A stretch of DNA of 64,000 nucleotides from Paenibacillus mesophilus (GCF_005938385.1 NZ_VCRA01000005.1:1-64000), one strand, 5' to 3'; shown: positions 49,231-58,935, counted from the stretch's first letter. The notes: generated by a model from the letters alone, not told the origin. Program-made: numbers and translations.

Positions 49231-52200
49231 CTATGGTTTGGCCATGCTGTAAAATTTGACGTCGTCAACGTAAACTTCGACCGGCTCGTTGCTGGAGACT
49301 AGGACGATCAATCGCGCTTGCCGGACCTGCTTTCCGCTGATGGTCTGCGGAATTTCTCCATCCAGACGCGCTTCCAACCATTGAGATTCCGCGTCCGCAA
49401 GAGAAGTGACCGGGGAGCGCACCGTGCTGAAGTTGATCCATTCTCCTTGGTCGTCAAGCAGATCGAAGCCCCATTGGATACTGCCGGCTGTGTTTCCAGC
49501 CTGCGGAATGTGGTAACGGAAGCGCATGCTTGCCAGCCCGGGCTCCACGGCGATCACCTGGCTTGGTCCACCCCATCCTTTTCCGTACACCTGCATGCTC
49601 ACTGTACCGGTAAAGGCCGTCCCATGCGCCCGCCGAATGGAGCGGGACGACGTGGAACGCGACAGCAGCTCCCACGGCGGCGCTGCCTCATCACCGTCCT
49701 CGAAGGACGGATTCTGCACCGAGGACGGACGTGACAATGCCTGAAGCATTAGCGCGGCGTACTGTCTCCCCTCGAGTGAAGGATGCTTCGCGGCCAGCTC
49801 TGACGCCCGAAGCCGCACCGGCCCGCCAGCAGCCTCGCGGTCCTTCATGTAATCGACAAGCGCCCAAAACTCCGGCGCGTTCCAACCAGACCAAATGAGT
49901 TGGTTGAATCTTCTCGCATCCATAAGCTGCAGAAGGGCAGGATTCGACTTGAACTCGTCCAGCAGCGTGAACCGCTTCCCGGCCATCTCGATCCGCCGCC
50001 CGAACAGATCGACCGAATGCTCCAGGAGGGCAAGCGCCGAAGCCTTATCGGCCGGCCGCTCTCCGATCCGGGGATAGCTCAGAGCGGACGCTTCATAATA
50101 CTCGAACGCACGAAGGAGCAGATTGGCCCTGGCCTTTTGCGGCTCTGTTTCCGCTGCGGCGACAACCGCTACTAGCAATTCGCGGCTAAGCGATATGTCT
50201 TCCTCGGTTACCGCATTCAAATAAGCAGGGTCGGCGAAGTTTTGATAAATCGTGCCGGGCAAAAACCATGGCTCGAGAATGGCTCGTTCCGTCCAATAAA
50301 GTTCCCAATGATCATAGTATTGCTTCAGATACGTCGCTGCCGTCACGCCGACCGCCCTTGTATACCATTCTTGCAGCAGCGCGTCTACGTCTTTTTCGGG
50401 ATTCCAGAGCAGCTTGGACGCCACCCATGCTTTCGGCCCCTCGCCCCAATTCGGGTACAATTCGGCGTAGTACGATCCGATCCCCCGTTCACGCGCATGA
50501 CGGAGTGTTTCCGCCATTTGGTGCGGATATATGCGGGGTACAAGATACGGACTGCCGTAAATGTAATCGTAGTAGCCGATTTGGCCGGCCACTTGCAGCC
50601 AGCTTTCTTCATCCGCGTAGCCCAGAGTCTCGGCTTCCGGGTCGGCCCAAGCCATCCGGTCCTTTGTAAGGAAAGGAATGACACGCGGGTTCAGCGGAAA
50701 CGACGGCGGCCGGATCACCGACTGATAGGCGAGAAGACCGAACCATTTGTCGGGGTAAACGGCCAATACGCGCGCCACAACCCGATTGACCCAATCGTAG
50801 TATACCGGAATCGGATTGCTTTCGCAGTACCCGTTTCCGTCATTGATGCCGAGCGAATACGACTGCGCGTCCGGGTTGTCCCGAAAATAAGCCGAAATTT
50901 CTTCAACGGCCGCGTCCACCGTATCCGGATTCGAGAAACACGGCTGCCATCCGGAGATCGAATTCGCGGAAGGCGGCTTCCCTTTCGGATAAAACTCCGG
51001 GTGCGTCGCCCCGAACTTGGACACCGAAAACAGGTTGTACATATTGTGATGAAAGCTGACCGGAGCGTTGTAGAACCCTTGCAGCCGGTTTCGCTGAGCC
51101 CATTTGTTCAGCTCCTGGTTCGCATCCGCACCGTTGTCCGGCTTCCCGTGCAGCGGACTAAACACCCGGAATCCGAAGGCCGGTTGTTCCCGCACGATTC
51201 CCTTTCCCGCCGACAAGTCGCTCCACTGCGGCACATCCTCGCCGTCAGGTCCCGGCATCAGCCAGCGAATATCGGCATACCGTTCCAGAAAGCCGTATAC
51301 GCCGTTCGTCGTCCCCCAGACGGTGGGACCGGCGATCGTAATCGTTTGGCCTTGCGGGTAGATGACGAACCCGTCCCCGTCCAAGGTGGAGAGCAGCGCA
51401 TCGAGCGCCGGCGCGTTTCCGTAAACACTTTCCGTCGTGCCGATGCGAATGATGACTTGTTCCGGCACGCCGCCCCCGCCAGCTGTGTATTCCGGCTCCG
51501 TCATGATCGGCAAAAGCGCTCCCGTCGATTTCCGTACGTAGTCGACCAATGTTTCAGCAGGCCCCCTCCTGACCGGAGTTTGCGGTTCGAAGCCCGGATT
51601 GGCCAGAGGCACGTCGTTCCCAGAGACCGAGCGCATCTTGATATCGTCGAAATAAACGCTTGCCTGCGGGATGCCGGTATAAAGTCCCGCAGCGGCATAA
51701 GCGGCCTGTGCAGGCGCTGTCCCCGTAACGGACGCTTCGGTCCAGAAGGCGCCGGTACCCGGCACTCGGAGCCAGGGTTGGCTGCCGATGCGAACCTTGT
51801 TTTGATCATAAAACCGGATAAAGATTTGCGGATCGTCACCTGACGCGCGATACACCATCGCAGAGACGGTGTAGGTTTCGCCCGCTCTAATCTCGACAAG
51901 ATCGCTTAGCACCCCGTAGGTAGAGCTGTCGTCATCGTTGAAGTGCAGGCTGTTATTGCCCGTATGGCTGACTGCATCGGTAACGGCAATCTTTCCTTTC
52001 CCGTATGCTTGCGTCCACCCGGGAATAACGTCCGGTTCCGGCCCGGCGGCCGGTTCCTCAGGGTAAACCGTATCGTCGACCACAACGACTGCATTCGCCT
52101 GTCCACCTCGTACGATGTCCAGCGCGGATACTCCTTGGTTCGCCGGCGGGGAGGCCGCAGCTCTCCGGTCAAGCGCCGGCGGATGCGGCTGTGCGCCGCC

Positions 52201-52422
52201 GCCATTCGTCATCTTTCTCTCCCCCAAATTCGAAATCATTCCGTCTCGATTCATCCGCCCGTCCTTTACTGCGACGTAGGAGGACTCGCCTTCCGTCGGG
52301 CGACTGCTCTCGTACACGGTATCGCTTGCCGCGATATTGCCGAACGGCAAGCTCGTTGCCAATACAGTCCATATAAGCAGCTTTGCCCACATTCGACGGG
52401 TATTCCGGTTGCCGACATTCAT
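49231..52422 (-). CDS. Secreted DUF4838 glycan-active protein with carbohydrate-binding flanks
   Basis: A 1063-aa exported protein. Signal peptide at residues 1-33 (LLIWTVLATSLPFGNIAA). Residues about 135-275 form a CBM-like beta-sandwich (SHTGNNSLHFNDDDSSTYGV, VYFDDIKMRSV). Residues about 290-400 look like a GH67-type N-terminal domain (VIIRIGTTESVYGNAPALDA, VYGFLERYADIRWLMPG). DUF4838 follows (NPDAQSYSLGINDGNGYCES, YAELYPNWGEGPKAWVASKL). Residues 900-1063 form a second CBM-like sandwich. The GH20/67-like barrel suggests a polysaccharide hydrolase, but catalytic residues are not assigned. It starts 24 bases after the solute-binding gene, with AAGGAGAGGGG upstream, so the two are one operon. 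Confidence 0.85.
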   Translation of the reverse strand: MNVGNRNTRRMWAKLLIWTVLATSLPFGNIAASDTVYESSRPTEGESSYVAVKDGRMNRDGMISNLGERKMTNGGGAQPHPPALDRRAAASPPANQGVSALDIVRGGQANAVVVVDDTVYPEEPAAGPEPDVIPGWTQAYGKGKIAVTDAVSHTGNNSLHFNDDDSSTYGVLSDLVEIRAGETYTVSAMVYRASGDDPQIFIRFYDQNKVRIGSQPWLRVPGTGAFWTEASVTGTAPAQAAYAAAGLYTGIPQASVYFDDIKMRSVSGNDVPLANPGFEPQTPVRRGPAETLVDYVRKSTGALLPIMTEPEYTAGGGGVPEQVIIRIGTTESVYGNAPALDALLSTLDGDGFVIYPQGQTITIAGPTVWGTTNGVYGFLERYADIRWLMPGPDGEDVPQWSDLSAGKGIVREQPAFGFRVFSPLHGKPDNGADANQELNKWAQRNRLQGFYNAPVSFHHNMYNLFSVSKFGATHPEFYPKGKPPSANSISGWQPCFSNPDTVDAAVEEISAYFRDNPDAQSYSLGINDGNGYCESNPIPVYYDWVNRVVARVLAVYPDKWFGLLAYQSVIRPPSFPLNPRVIPFLTKDRMAWADPEAETLGYADEESWLQVAGQIGYYDYIYGSPYLVPRIYPHQMAETLRHARERGIGSYYAELYPNWGEGPKAWVASKLLWNPEKDVDALLQEWYTRAVGVTAATYLKQYYDHWELYWTERAILEPWFLPGTIYQNFADPAYLNAVTEEDISLSRELLVAVVAAAETEPQKARANLLLRAFEYYEASALSYPRIGERPADKASALALLEHSVDLFGRRIEMAGKRFTLLDEFKSNPALLQLMDARRFNQLIWSGWNAPEFWALVDYMKDREAAGGPVRLRASELAAKHPSLEGRQYAALMLQALSRPSSVQNPSFEDGDEAAPPWELLSRSTSSRSIRRAHGTAFTGTVSMQVYGKGWGGPSQVIAVEPGLASMRFRYHIPQAGNTAGSIQWGFDLLDDQGEWINFSTVRSPVTSLADAESQWLEARLDGEIPQTISGKQVRQARLIVLVSSNEPVEVYVDDVKFYSMAKP

Positions 52423-52446
52423 GAGGATTCCCCTCTCCTTTGCCGG

Positions 52447-53793
52447 TTATTGGTTTTTCAATTCCCCGATCTTTTTGTCCGCCCGCTCCTCCGCTTCCCG
52501 GAGCGCCGTATTCGTATCCTTCCGGCCGCCGACGACATCGTTGAACGCATTGATCAGCTCAGCCCTTGCCGCGATGTAGTACTTGTCCTTCACATTCATT
52601 TCGCCGTAGTTGGGTGGAACGAGCGCCTTGGCATGCTTTCCTCTCAGCTCCGGAATGCCGCTGCCCAACAAATCCATATAGCCGGCGTTTTGCAGCGGCG
52701 GCGTGAATCCGCCTTTTACCAGCTCCCGCTGGATGTCGTCGGAGACCAGTTGGGTGATCGCCGCAAACGCTTCTTCCCGGTGCTTGCTGCCTGCGGCGAT
52801 CAAATAATAGCGCGTGCTGGGCTGCGGCCCTTCCTTCGGCGCGTTTTTGAAGACGGGAAACGGCGAGATTTCCCAGTTCAGATCCCATTTCTCGCTGGCC
52901 GCCCGAACGCCGGCATCGTTGATGCCGAGCAAGATCGCTGCCCGCTTTTCCTTCAAGAATAAATCTCTCGACTTGGTCAGGCTCGTTAGCAACGCCGGGT
53001 CGGAAATGTCCGGGAGCATGGTGAAAAGCGGCACGGTCCGGTCGAATTTTCGTTTCCAGTACTCGCTGTTCAAAGTGGCCTTCAAGTTTTTTGCATCCAC
53101 GTACTGGGGCGCCCGCTCGTTCATGTCGAGCAGCGCGATAATATCTGCGGCGAAGCCGTAATATTGCACGCCGCCGTCAGCCCGGGTAAGCTTTTTCGCC
53201 GTTTCCAAAATATCTTCCCACGTCATCTTGTCGTTCAAATAAGGCACGCCGAACTTGTCGAACAAGTCCTTGTTGTAGTACAGCGTATACGAGCTCACTC
53301 GGCCGGGAAGCCCGAGCACCTTGCCGCCGGTCAACTGCTTCATCATGTTGATCGTGACCGGGATAAACCGGTTGAGATCGTAGTTGTGCTTCTTGACCAG
53401 ATCGGAAATATCCGAATCCAGCCCTACGTCGATGACCGGTTGCAGGTCGGGAGACGAAATGATAATGTCGATCGGCGTTTTCGCCGTGACGACATCCCGT
53501 AAAGTGGTCCCCGTCCCCGGCAGCATGAAGTTGAACTTGAAATTCGGATACTTCTTCTGGATGTACTGTCCCTCCGAGCTCATGAATCCTTCGTAATTGC
53601 CGCCCAGCAACGAGTACACGGTCAGCACCACCTCTTTGTTCGGATCGACCGCTTCCACCGTTTTTCCGGCATCGCCGGACCGGACCGGCTCTCCGGCTGC
53701 TCCCCCATCGCCTCCTTCTTTGCCGCAAGCGGCCAACAGCAGCAATGCCGACATCGCCGTCGCGCCAAGCCATCTTCTTCTAGTCCCGCTCAT
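52447..53793 (-). CDS. Extracellular solute-binding lipoprotein (sugar type)
   Basis: A 448-aa family 1 binding protein with lipobox LLLAAC, Cys23. KFGVPYLNDKMTWEDILETA, GGVQYYGFAAD and DTNTALREAEERADK match the other binders. GAGAGGGG precedes the ATG. It heads the DUF4838 operon and is divergent from the GH31-AraC fusion, which is therefore its likely regulator. No permease genes are present. Confidence 0.9.
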   Translation of the reverse strand: MSGTRRRWLGATAMSALLLLAACGKEGGDGGAAGEPVRSGDAGKTVEAVDPNKEVVLTVYSLLGGNYEGFMSSEGQYIQKKYPNFKFNFMLPGTGTTLRDVVTAKTPIDIIISSPDLQPVIDVGLDSDISDLVKKHNYDLNRFIPVTINMMKQLTGGKVLGLPGRVSSYTLYYNKDLFDKFGVPYLNDKMTWEDILETAKKLTRADGGVQYYGFAADIIALLDMNERAPQYVDAKNLKATLNSEYWKRKFDRTVPLFTMLPDISDPALLTSLTKSRDLFLKEKRAAILLGINDAGVRAASEKWDLNWEISPFPVFKNAPKEGPQPSTRYYLIAAGSKHREEAFAAITQLVSDDIQRELVKGGFTPPLQNAGYMDLLGSGIPELRGKHAKALVPPNYGEMNVKDKYYIAARAELINAFNDVVGGRKDTNTALREAEERADKKIGELKNQ

Positions 53794-54269
53794 CTTCGAC
53801 TTGCCCCTCTCAACTGCTTATTTGCGGAAACAGGCGGATTTGCAACGAAAATGACAACGTTTTCACCTGCCCACAGCTTCAATTATAGCGGGCCGCATTT
53901 TTCGCCAACAAGAAATCCTCATGACTTCAGATTGCATTTCCGTTACTTGTGGACGCAGCGTCGCCCGCTTGACTGAATAGACCAATGGAGGTCATAAAAT
54001 TACCGTTTCGGACCAAAAGTCATTAAAATACAAACCAGGTCATGAAGTTCATATTGTCCGGTATTCGTTAGCCATCACAAGACGTCAAACACTATGGGCA
54101 AAGGCTGCAAGGAAAGCGGTCGAATCGGCAACAGTCCGGGGACGGTCGGAATCATCCGCGGCCAAGCACCTTCTTCGCCGCAGCAGCGCAAAAATGTGCT
54201 AAAATGATTAGGAAATTTCAGGCTGGATCGGCTTCCGTCTTCTTCCGGCACTTCAGAGGAGGCATTTCT
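53794..54269. promoter_or_regulatory. Divergent intergenic region between solute-binding and GH31-AraC genes
   Basis: The 476-base spacer must hold the promoters of both transcription units. I saw no clear dyad; the GTG start of the fusion gene has AGAGGAGG at 54255-54262. Confidence 0.4.
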
Positions 54270-57191
54270 GTGAGAAACTCCCGCGCGTCCGTGGTCGTAC
54301 TAACCTCGACCGGTTTGCACGTGCGCATCGAACCGATATCGCCACATACGTTTCACGTTCGGATGAATCGGACGGGTTGTTTCGAAGAACCCTCTCCACT
54401 TGTCCGTCTTGGAGTTGTTGCCCCCTATCCTGCATCGGTTTGCTGGGAAACGAAAATGCGCGAGGAAGAAATGGACGTGAGTACGGACTCTGCGGCTCTC
54501 CGAGTGGACCGCCGTTCCGGAGAACTATCGCTGTACGGCGAAGCCGGAACGCTGCTTACCCGGCAAAACCGTCCGCCTCGCGCAGGCTACGGGACGCCGG
54601 CCAGCCTCGACGCTGCTGCCAGCGTCTCCGATGACGGCTTCGAGACGCAGTTTGCGCTTGCTGCGGAAGAACGCATATACGGGTTGGGCGACCAGCATGA
54701 TACCCCGCTGATGAAACGGGGCTGCAAAATCGCGATTTGCTTTCGCAGCGGCAAGGAGGTGCACGCCCCCATTCCGCTGCTCCTATCGAGCGAACGATGG
54801 GGTCTGCTGATGGACACCGACAGCCGGCACGAATTCGATGTCGGCTGCTCCTCGCCGGATGTTGTGCGGATTCACGGAAGGCGCGGGGAGCTGGCGTTTT
54901 ACCTGTTCACAGGCGACGGTCTTGCCGGACTGCTGCAGAAGTACGCGGAGCTGACCGGCCCAGCGGCGCTGCTCCCCGTCTGGGCTTACGGACTTGCTTA
55001 CAATTGCAACCAACAGGCGACGGCGCGGGACATGCTTGAGGACGCGTTGAACTTTCGGGGGGAAGGCATTCCGTGCGACATGATCGGTCTGGAGCCGACC
55101 TGGATGGATCGGCAGTTCGATTACGACGGGCCCGTCGATTGGCATCCGGACCGGTTCTACCTTCCGCAGTGGCTGCCGCAAGGCGCCCATACGTTCATGG
55201 GCGCCTTGCGCACAGCCGGGTTCAAGCTGACCCTTGGACTATATTTGCGTGACGATGACGAAGCGGGTCAGCAACCTATTTTGCCGGAGAATTGGTACGA
55301 TTATTTGAAGCCGTTTGTCGAACAAGGCGTGCTTGGATTCAACCTGTGCACCAAAATACCGGTTCGGGAGATGGCGAAAATTCCCGTTCCTGCGGACGAC
55401 AGTTCCGACGACGCGGAAAGCTTACCGCATTCGACCGTGGTCGGCCGCTCCATCCGGGAAGGCTTCGCTTCTCAGACCGGACGGCGGCCGATGATCTATA
55501 CGCCTATCGGATATACCGGCATTCAGAAATATGCCGCCGTCTGGTCGGGCGGGAGGTCGCGTGCCCACTTGTCCGTGCTCAGTCTCGGACTCTCCGGCAT
55601 CGCCCACATGGCCGTCGACATGGAGCTGCACATTGCCGCCGGGATCCACTTCGGCTTTTTCCAGCCTTGGTCGAAGGTGAACAGCTGGGCGTATTGGCGG
55701 CACCCCCTTCTGCTAGACCCGGAGCTGCTGCACCTGTTCAAGACGTACGCCAGGCTCCGCTACCGGCTGCTGCCGTACATTTATTCCGCAGCCCACGTAG
55801 CCGCACGCACCGGACTGCCGATCGCCAGGGCGATGCCGCTAGTCTTTCCCGACGATCCGCACGCCGTCGCGCAGCAAAACCAATACATGTTCGGGGAAGC
55901 CTTCCTGGTCGCGGTGTTCACCGATCAGGTATATTTGCCAGCCGGGGAATGGTACGACTATTGGACCGGGGAGAAGTTCACCGGCCCGGCCGATATCTCG
56001 TACTGCGTCCCTAAGCATGCCGCCGGTCCGCTCTTCGTCCGAGCCGGCGCGATCGTGCCGATGTGGCCGGACATGGAATACTCAGGGCAGCGGCCGGCAG
56101 ACCGGCTGGAGCTGCATCTGTACCCAGGCGGCGCTGGCGAATTTACGCTGTATGAGGACGACGGATTTTCATTCGGCTACTTGCGAGGGGAATTAGCTGT
56201 GACAAGCATCGCCTGCCGGGACGACCGGCGCGTCTTCGGCGTCGAGATCGGGCCCCGAGTTGGCCGTTATCCCGACATGCCGGAGAGACGGACGTGGGAC
56301 GTCGTCGTTCATGTGCTCGACAAGCCGGCGGCTGTCAAGGTGGACGGCCAAGCATGGCGCGAGACGAACGGCTCTCGCAAGGAACCGCCCCCGGCTTCCT
56401 GGTCGTACCACAGAAAAACCGGCACCCTTCGACTGCTCGTCCCCGACGTCGTCGACCGGCCGACTTCGATCCGACTCGAAAATGCCCTCACAGGCGGCCG
56501 CGAAGTTCGGCGAATGTCCGAACGGCAGCGATCAAAGTCCAGACCAAACGTCGGCCGGCGCACGACGGGCAAACTGGAGAAAGACATCGAGGTCGGGCTG
56601 GAGACGGGGAATACGGCCAAGGCATTGTCCGCGCTCGAGCGCTGGTGGTCCGTTCGGACGACCGAGGCTGGCTCGGTCGAAGACGTGCGCGAGTATTGGC
56701 TAGTCATGAACGGCCTGTTCGTCAGGATGGCCGAACGGAAAGGATGGTCGCTTCACGAGATCGTCGGAGGCGACCCTCTGCTCCGTTCCCGCTTTCAACC
56801 GACCGACAGTGTTCAGGATGCCTACAACTCGCTCGCGCAAATCGCGGCGCACATCATCGAATACGGCAAGCGGCAAGGCGAAACATATGGCATCGTCCGT
56901 CAGACGACGGATATAATCATGAGCGAGATCGACTGCGAGCTGTCGCTGCATGCGATCGCCAACCGGCTACATCTCAATTCCTCCTACTTGAGCCGCAGAT
57001 TCAAGCAGGAAATCGGCCTCTCTTACTCCGACTACGTGCTGGAAAAAAAGATGGGGCTCGCCAAGGAGCTTCTGCTGGCCGGTTCGACCATCGCCACCGC
57101 CGCGGAGCGGACCGGCTTCAAGGACGCCAGCTACTTCAATCGTGTTTTTCGCAAATATTGGGGCGTCACCCCAGGGGAAATGAGGTCATGA
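54270..57191 (+). CDS. GH31-family glycosidase domain, catalytically dead, fused to an AraC regulator
   Basis: 973 aa from GTG at 54270, with AGAGGAGG seven bases upstream; the frame is open from 54204. No signal peptide. Residues 1-210 are the GH31 N-terminal beta-sandwich (EERIYGLGDQHDTPLMKRG). About 230-520 is the barrel (WAYGLAYNCNQQATARDMLE, ARLRYRLLPYIYSAAH), then C-terminal beta domains (LFVRAGAIVPMWPDMEYS, FTLYEDDG). In active GH31 enzymes the nucleophile is in KTDFGERIP and the acid/base in WSGD; here the sites read NLCTKIP (353-367 region) and WSGG (425-428), so both Asp are gone. Residues 880-973 are two AraC helix-turn-helix units (LSLHAIANRLHLNSSYLSRR, IATAAERTGFKDASYFNRVF). I infer an intracellular oligosaccharide-sensing transcription factor for the divergent operon. 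Confidence 0.88.
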   Translation: MRNSRASVVVLTSTGLHVRIEPISPHTFHVRMNRTGCFEEPSPLVRLGVVAPYPASVCWETKMREEEMDVSTDSAALRVDRRSGELSLYGEAGTLLTRQNRPPRAGYGTPASLDAAASVSDDGFETQFALAAEERIYGLGDQHDTPLMKRGCKIAICFRSGKEVHAPIPLLLSSERWGLLMDTDSRHEFDVGCSSPDVVRIHGRRGELAFYLFTGDGLAGLLQKYAELTGPAALLPVWAYGLAYNCNQQATARDMLEDALNFRGEGIPCDMIGLEPTWMDRQFDYDGPVDWHPDRFYLPQWLPQGAHTFMGALRTAGFKLTLGLYLRDDDEAGQQPILPENWYDYLKPFVEQGVLGFNLCTKIPVREMAKIPVPADDSSDDAESLPHSTVVGRSIREGFASQTGRRPMIYTPIGYTGIQKYAAVWSGGRSRAHLSVLSLGLSGIAHMAVDMELHIAAGIHFGFFQPWSKVNSWAYWRHPLLLDPELLHLFKTYARLRYRLLPYIYSAAHVAARTGLPIARAMPLVFPDDPHAVAQQNQYMFGEAFLVAVFTDQVYLPAGEWYDYWTGEKFTGPADISYCVPKHAAGPLFVRAGAIVPMWPDMEYSGQRPADRLELHLYPGGAGEFTLYEDDGFSFGYLRGELAVTSIACRDDRRVFGVEIGPRVGRYPDMPERRTWDVVVHVLDKPAAVKVDGQAWRETNGSRKEPPPASWSYHRKTGTLRLLVPDVVDRPTSIRLENALTGGREVRRMSERQRSKSRPNVGRRTTGKLEKDIEVGLETGNTAKALSALERWWSVRTTEAGSVEDVREYWLVMNGLFVRMAERKGWSLHEIVGGDPLLRSRFQPTDSVQDAYNSLAQIAAHIIEYGKRQGETYGIVRQTTDIIMSEIDCELSLHAIANRLHLNSSYLSRRFKQEIGLSYSDYVLEKKMGLAKELLLAGSTIATAAERTGFKDASYFNRVFRKYWGVTPGEMRS

Positions 57192-57323
57192 AATCGAATA
57201 GCCGCCGGCTGAGCCGGCGGCTTCCCCTTCCCCTCTCGGAGCTTTTGTCCCCTTGATGGTCCCGGCTGACTGGCTTTTGCCGCATGCGGCCAAAATCAGC
57301 ATAGTCGCGCCGTTCCCGTACAT
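57186..57323 (-). pseudogene. Signal-peptide remnant of a solute-binding lipoprotein
   Basis: The minus strand reads NGATMLILAACGKSQSAG at about 57240-57310, a lipobox (LAAC) and Ser/Gly linker like those of the four intact binders. The frame then runs into the terminator of the GH31-AraC gene. Only the first 40 or so codons remain. Confidence 0.5.
57200..57222 (+). terminator. Terminator of the GH31-AraC gene
   Basis: AGCCGCCGGC (57200-57209) pairs perfectly with GCCGGCGGCT (57213-57222) around a TGA loop; CCCCTTCCCCTC follows. It lies nine bases after the stop codon. Confidence 0.75.
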
Positions 57324-57402
57324 CAGCCAGTCGTGCCGTATCAAAGCGGAATTCACGGTGCTGGAGCAGCACATCAACCCGTTTGTCCGACAGGTGTTGT
57401 AA
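57313..57402 (+). pseudogene. Fragment of an FAD-dependent oxidoreductase
   Basis: The plus strand reads FPYISQSCRIKAEFTVLEQH INP then a stop at 57400-57402. This matches YPYIRESRRIKAEFTVLEQH in the intact enzyme at 12152-13801. Only about 25 codons survive. Together with the lipoprotein scrap on the other strand it marks a deleted or rearranged copy of an operon like that at 10-14 kb. Confidence 0.65.
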
Positions 57403-57526
57403 AACTGAAGAAATCCTGATATGAAGGAACTTGTCGGGTGATTAGAACTTGATCTCATTAATAGCCGCGTAATCATGGCTTTTGTGTTTTATTGGATCAA
57501 GGGGTTGTGGCAAGGTGTGAAGAAGA

Positions 57527-57901
57527 TCATTGATCCGCTATTAGTCGTAAGATGACAAGGCTGCGATAAAATAAAAACACGGCGATGACTGGATGGAATG
57601 CGGACAATATGCCAATTTGCGAAGAAAACACGCCGGTCATCACCATTACGATAATCATCCCGATTAATGCAGCGGTGTGCAGACGGAGTCGACGCGAATG
57701 CTTGCCGATAAACGTTAAAGCAAATATGATGATTGGCAAAAACGAAAGGTAATTCGCAAATTCTTCGTGATATGTCCAATGGGAAGAGTTAACAAACAAT
57801 GCCAATCCCGCAAAGAAAATTTGAATCAACACAGCACCGGCAAAAATCCATGTCAGCCCAGTCATCATTGTTCGCGATATGCTAAAAGCCGAGGTTTCCA
57901 C
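57527..57901 (-). CDS. Small four-helix membrane protein (DUF6220-like)
   Basis: A 124-aa protein from GTG at 57901 with AAAGGGAAG upstream. Four hydrophobic helices: TWIFAGAVLIQIFFAGLALF, YLSFLPIIIFALTFIG, AALIGMIIVMVMTGVF and HPVIAVFLFYRSLVIL. FFAGLALF and the late HPV-A--LF pattern fit the DUF6220 family of unknown function. It lies about 100 bases after the ECF41 sigma gene on the same strand. Confidence 0.65.
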   Translation of the reverse strand: METSAFSISRTMMTGLTWIFAGAVLIQIFFAGLALFVNSSHWTYHEEFANYLSFLPIIIFALTFIGKHSRRLRLHTAALIGMIIVMVMTGVFSSQIGILSAFHPVIAVFLFYRSLVILRLIADQ

Positions 57902-58017
57902 GAATTGTTCACTTCCCTTTCATCTTATAAATGTTTCGGTAAGTTAGAAGCTGCTGCGTCTGTTTCAATAGAATGATTTTATTCAGCGAAAAAGAGGGAT
58001 CTACCAAGGTCTGCATA

Positions 58018-58935
58018 CTATTCTTCAACACGTTTACCCTTGTCCAAAAATATCGTCCTGACTTTACTCAGCTTGTCGGGATCGCGGATGACATGGATAG
58101 TTGTGATGTGTCGATTTGCCACTGTAAATGAAACTACGGACAACTGATCCTCGTCATCGAACAAAACGAGTCCCGGCGCGCCGTTGACCAAGGCGAAGCG
58201 TATCCTAAGTCTAGATTGCCGGGTGAACGCAACCACGCCATTCGCCACACGTTCGGCGCCTTGTTCAACACGGGCTACACCTGCCGTATCCCCGCCGCCA
58301 TCTCCGCGCCAGACAACGTTCGGATCCAGTGTCGAGACGAGTTTTTCCATGTCGCCTTTCTGACAAGCGGCGGCAAATGCAAGAACAAGCTCTTTCTGTT
58401 CTGCGAATGTAGGAACAAACCTCGGTCTTCCTTGTTCGATGTGCTTTCGAGCGCGGGAAGCGAGCTTGCGAACTGCTGCAGGAGATCGGCCGACGATCGT
58501 TGAGATTTCCACGAAAGAAAGACCGAACACGTCATGCAGCAAAAAGGCGGTGCGTTCTACTGCAGACAGATGTTGCAATACGATCATCAACGCAATACTG
58601 ACAGAATCGTCCAGCGCTACGCGTTCGGCAGGATCATCCAGATTGACATCTTCAACGAGCGGCTCCGGTAACCAATGGCCGACATAGCGTTCCCACCGCG
58701 ATCGAGCACTGTTTAACGTATCCAGGGCAAGCCGTGCTACCGTCGTTGTCAGCCATCCCGGAATATTCCGAATCAGCTCCGCGTCACCTATGGATTGCAG
58801 CCTCATCCAGGTTTCCTGCACACAATCTTCCGCTTCCGCAACGGAGCTTGTGATCGAGTAGGCCACTCGAAGCAAACGCGGACGTTCGGCTTCAAACAAT
58901 GACAGCAACATGTCGTTCTTCTGCTGTTCAACCAT
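58018..58935 (-). CDS. sigJ: ECF41-type sigma factor with SnoaL-like C-terminal domain
   Basis: A 305-aa sigma factor. Region 2 (RLLRVAYSITSSVAEAEDCV, PGWLTTTVARLALDTL), the ECF41 linker motif WLPEP, region 4 (HLSAVERTAFLLHDVFGLSF, STIVGRSPAAVRKLASRARK) and a C-terminal SnoaL-like domain ending in the DPDKL form of the NPDKL motif are all present. In this group the extension replaces a separate anti-sigma factor. The ATG overlaps the end of the oxidoreductase frame (ATGGTTGA), the usual ECF41 arrangement with a partner oxidoreductase. Confidence 0.92.
   Translation of the reverse strand: MVEQQKNDMLLSLFEAERPRLLRVAYSITSSVAEAEDCVQETWMRLQSIGDAELIRNIPGWLTTTVARLALDTLNSARSRWERYVGHWLPEPLVEDVNLDDPAERVALDDSVSIALMIVLQHLSAVERTAFLLHDVFGLSFVEISTIVGRSPAAVRKLASRARKHIEQGRPRFVPTFAEQKELVLAFAAACQKGDMEKLVSTLDPNVVWRGDGGGDTAGVARVEQGAERVANGVVAFTRQSRLRIRFALVNGAPGLVLFDDEDQLSVVSFTVANRHITTIHVIRDPDKLSKVRTIFLDKGKRVEE

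Noticed and set aside
50242..51843. A 533-codon frame opposite the DUF4838 gene
   Set aside because: Antisense shadow caused by high G/C at third positions; no motif and no ribosome binding site.
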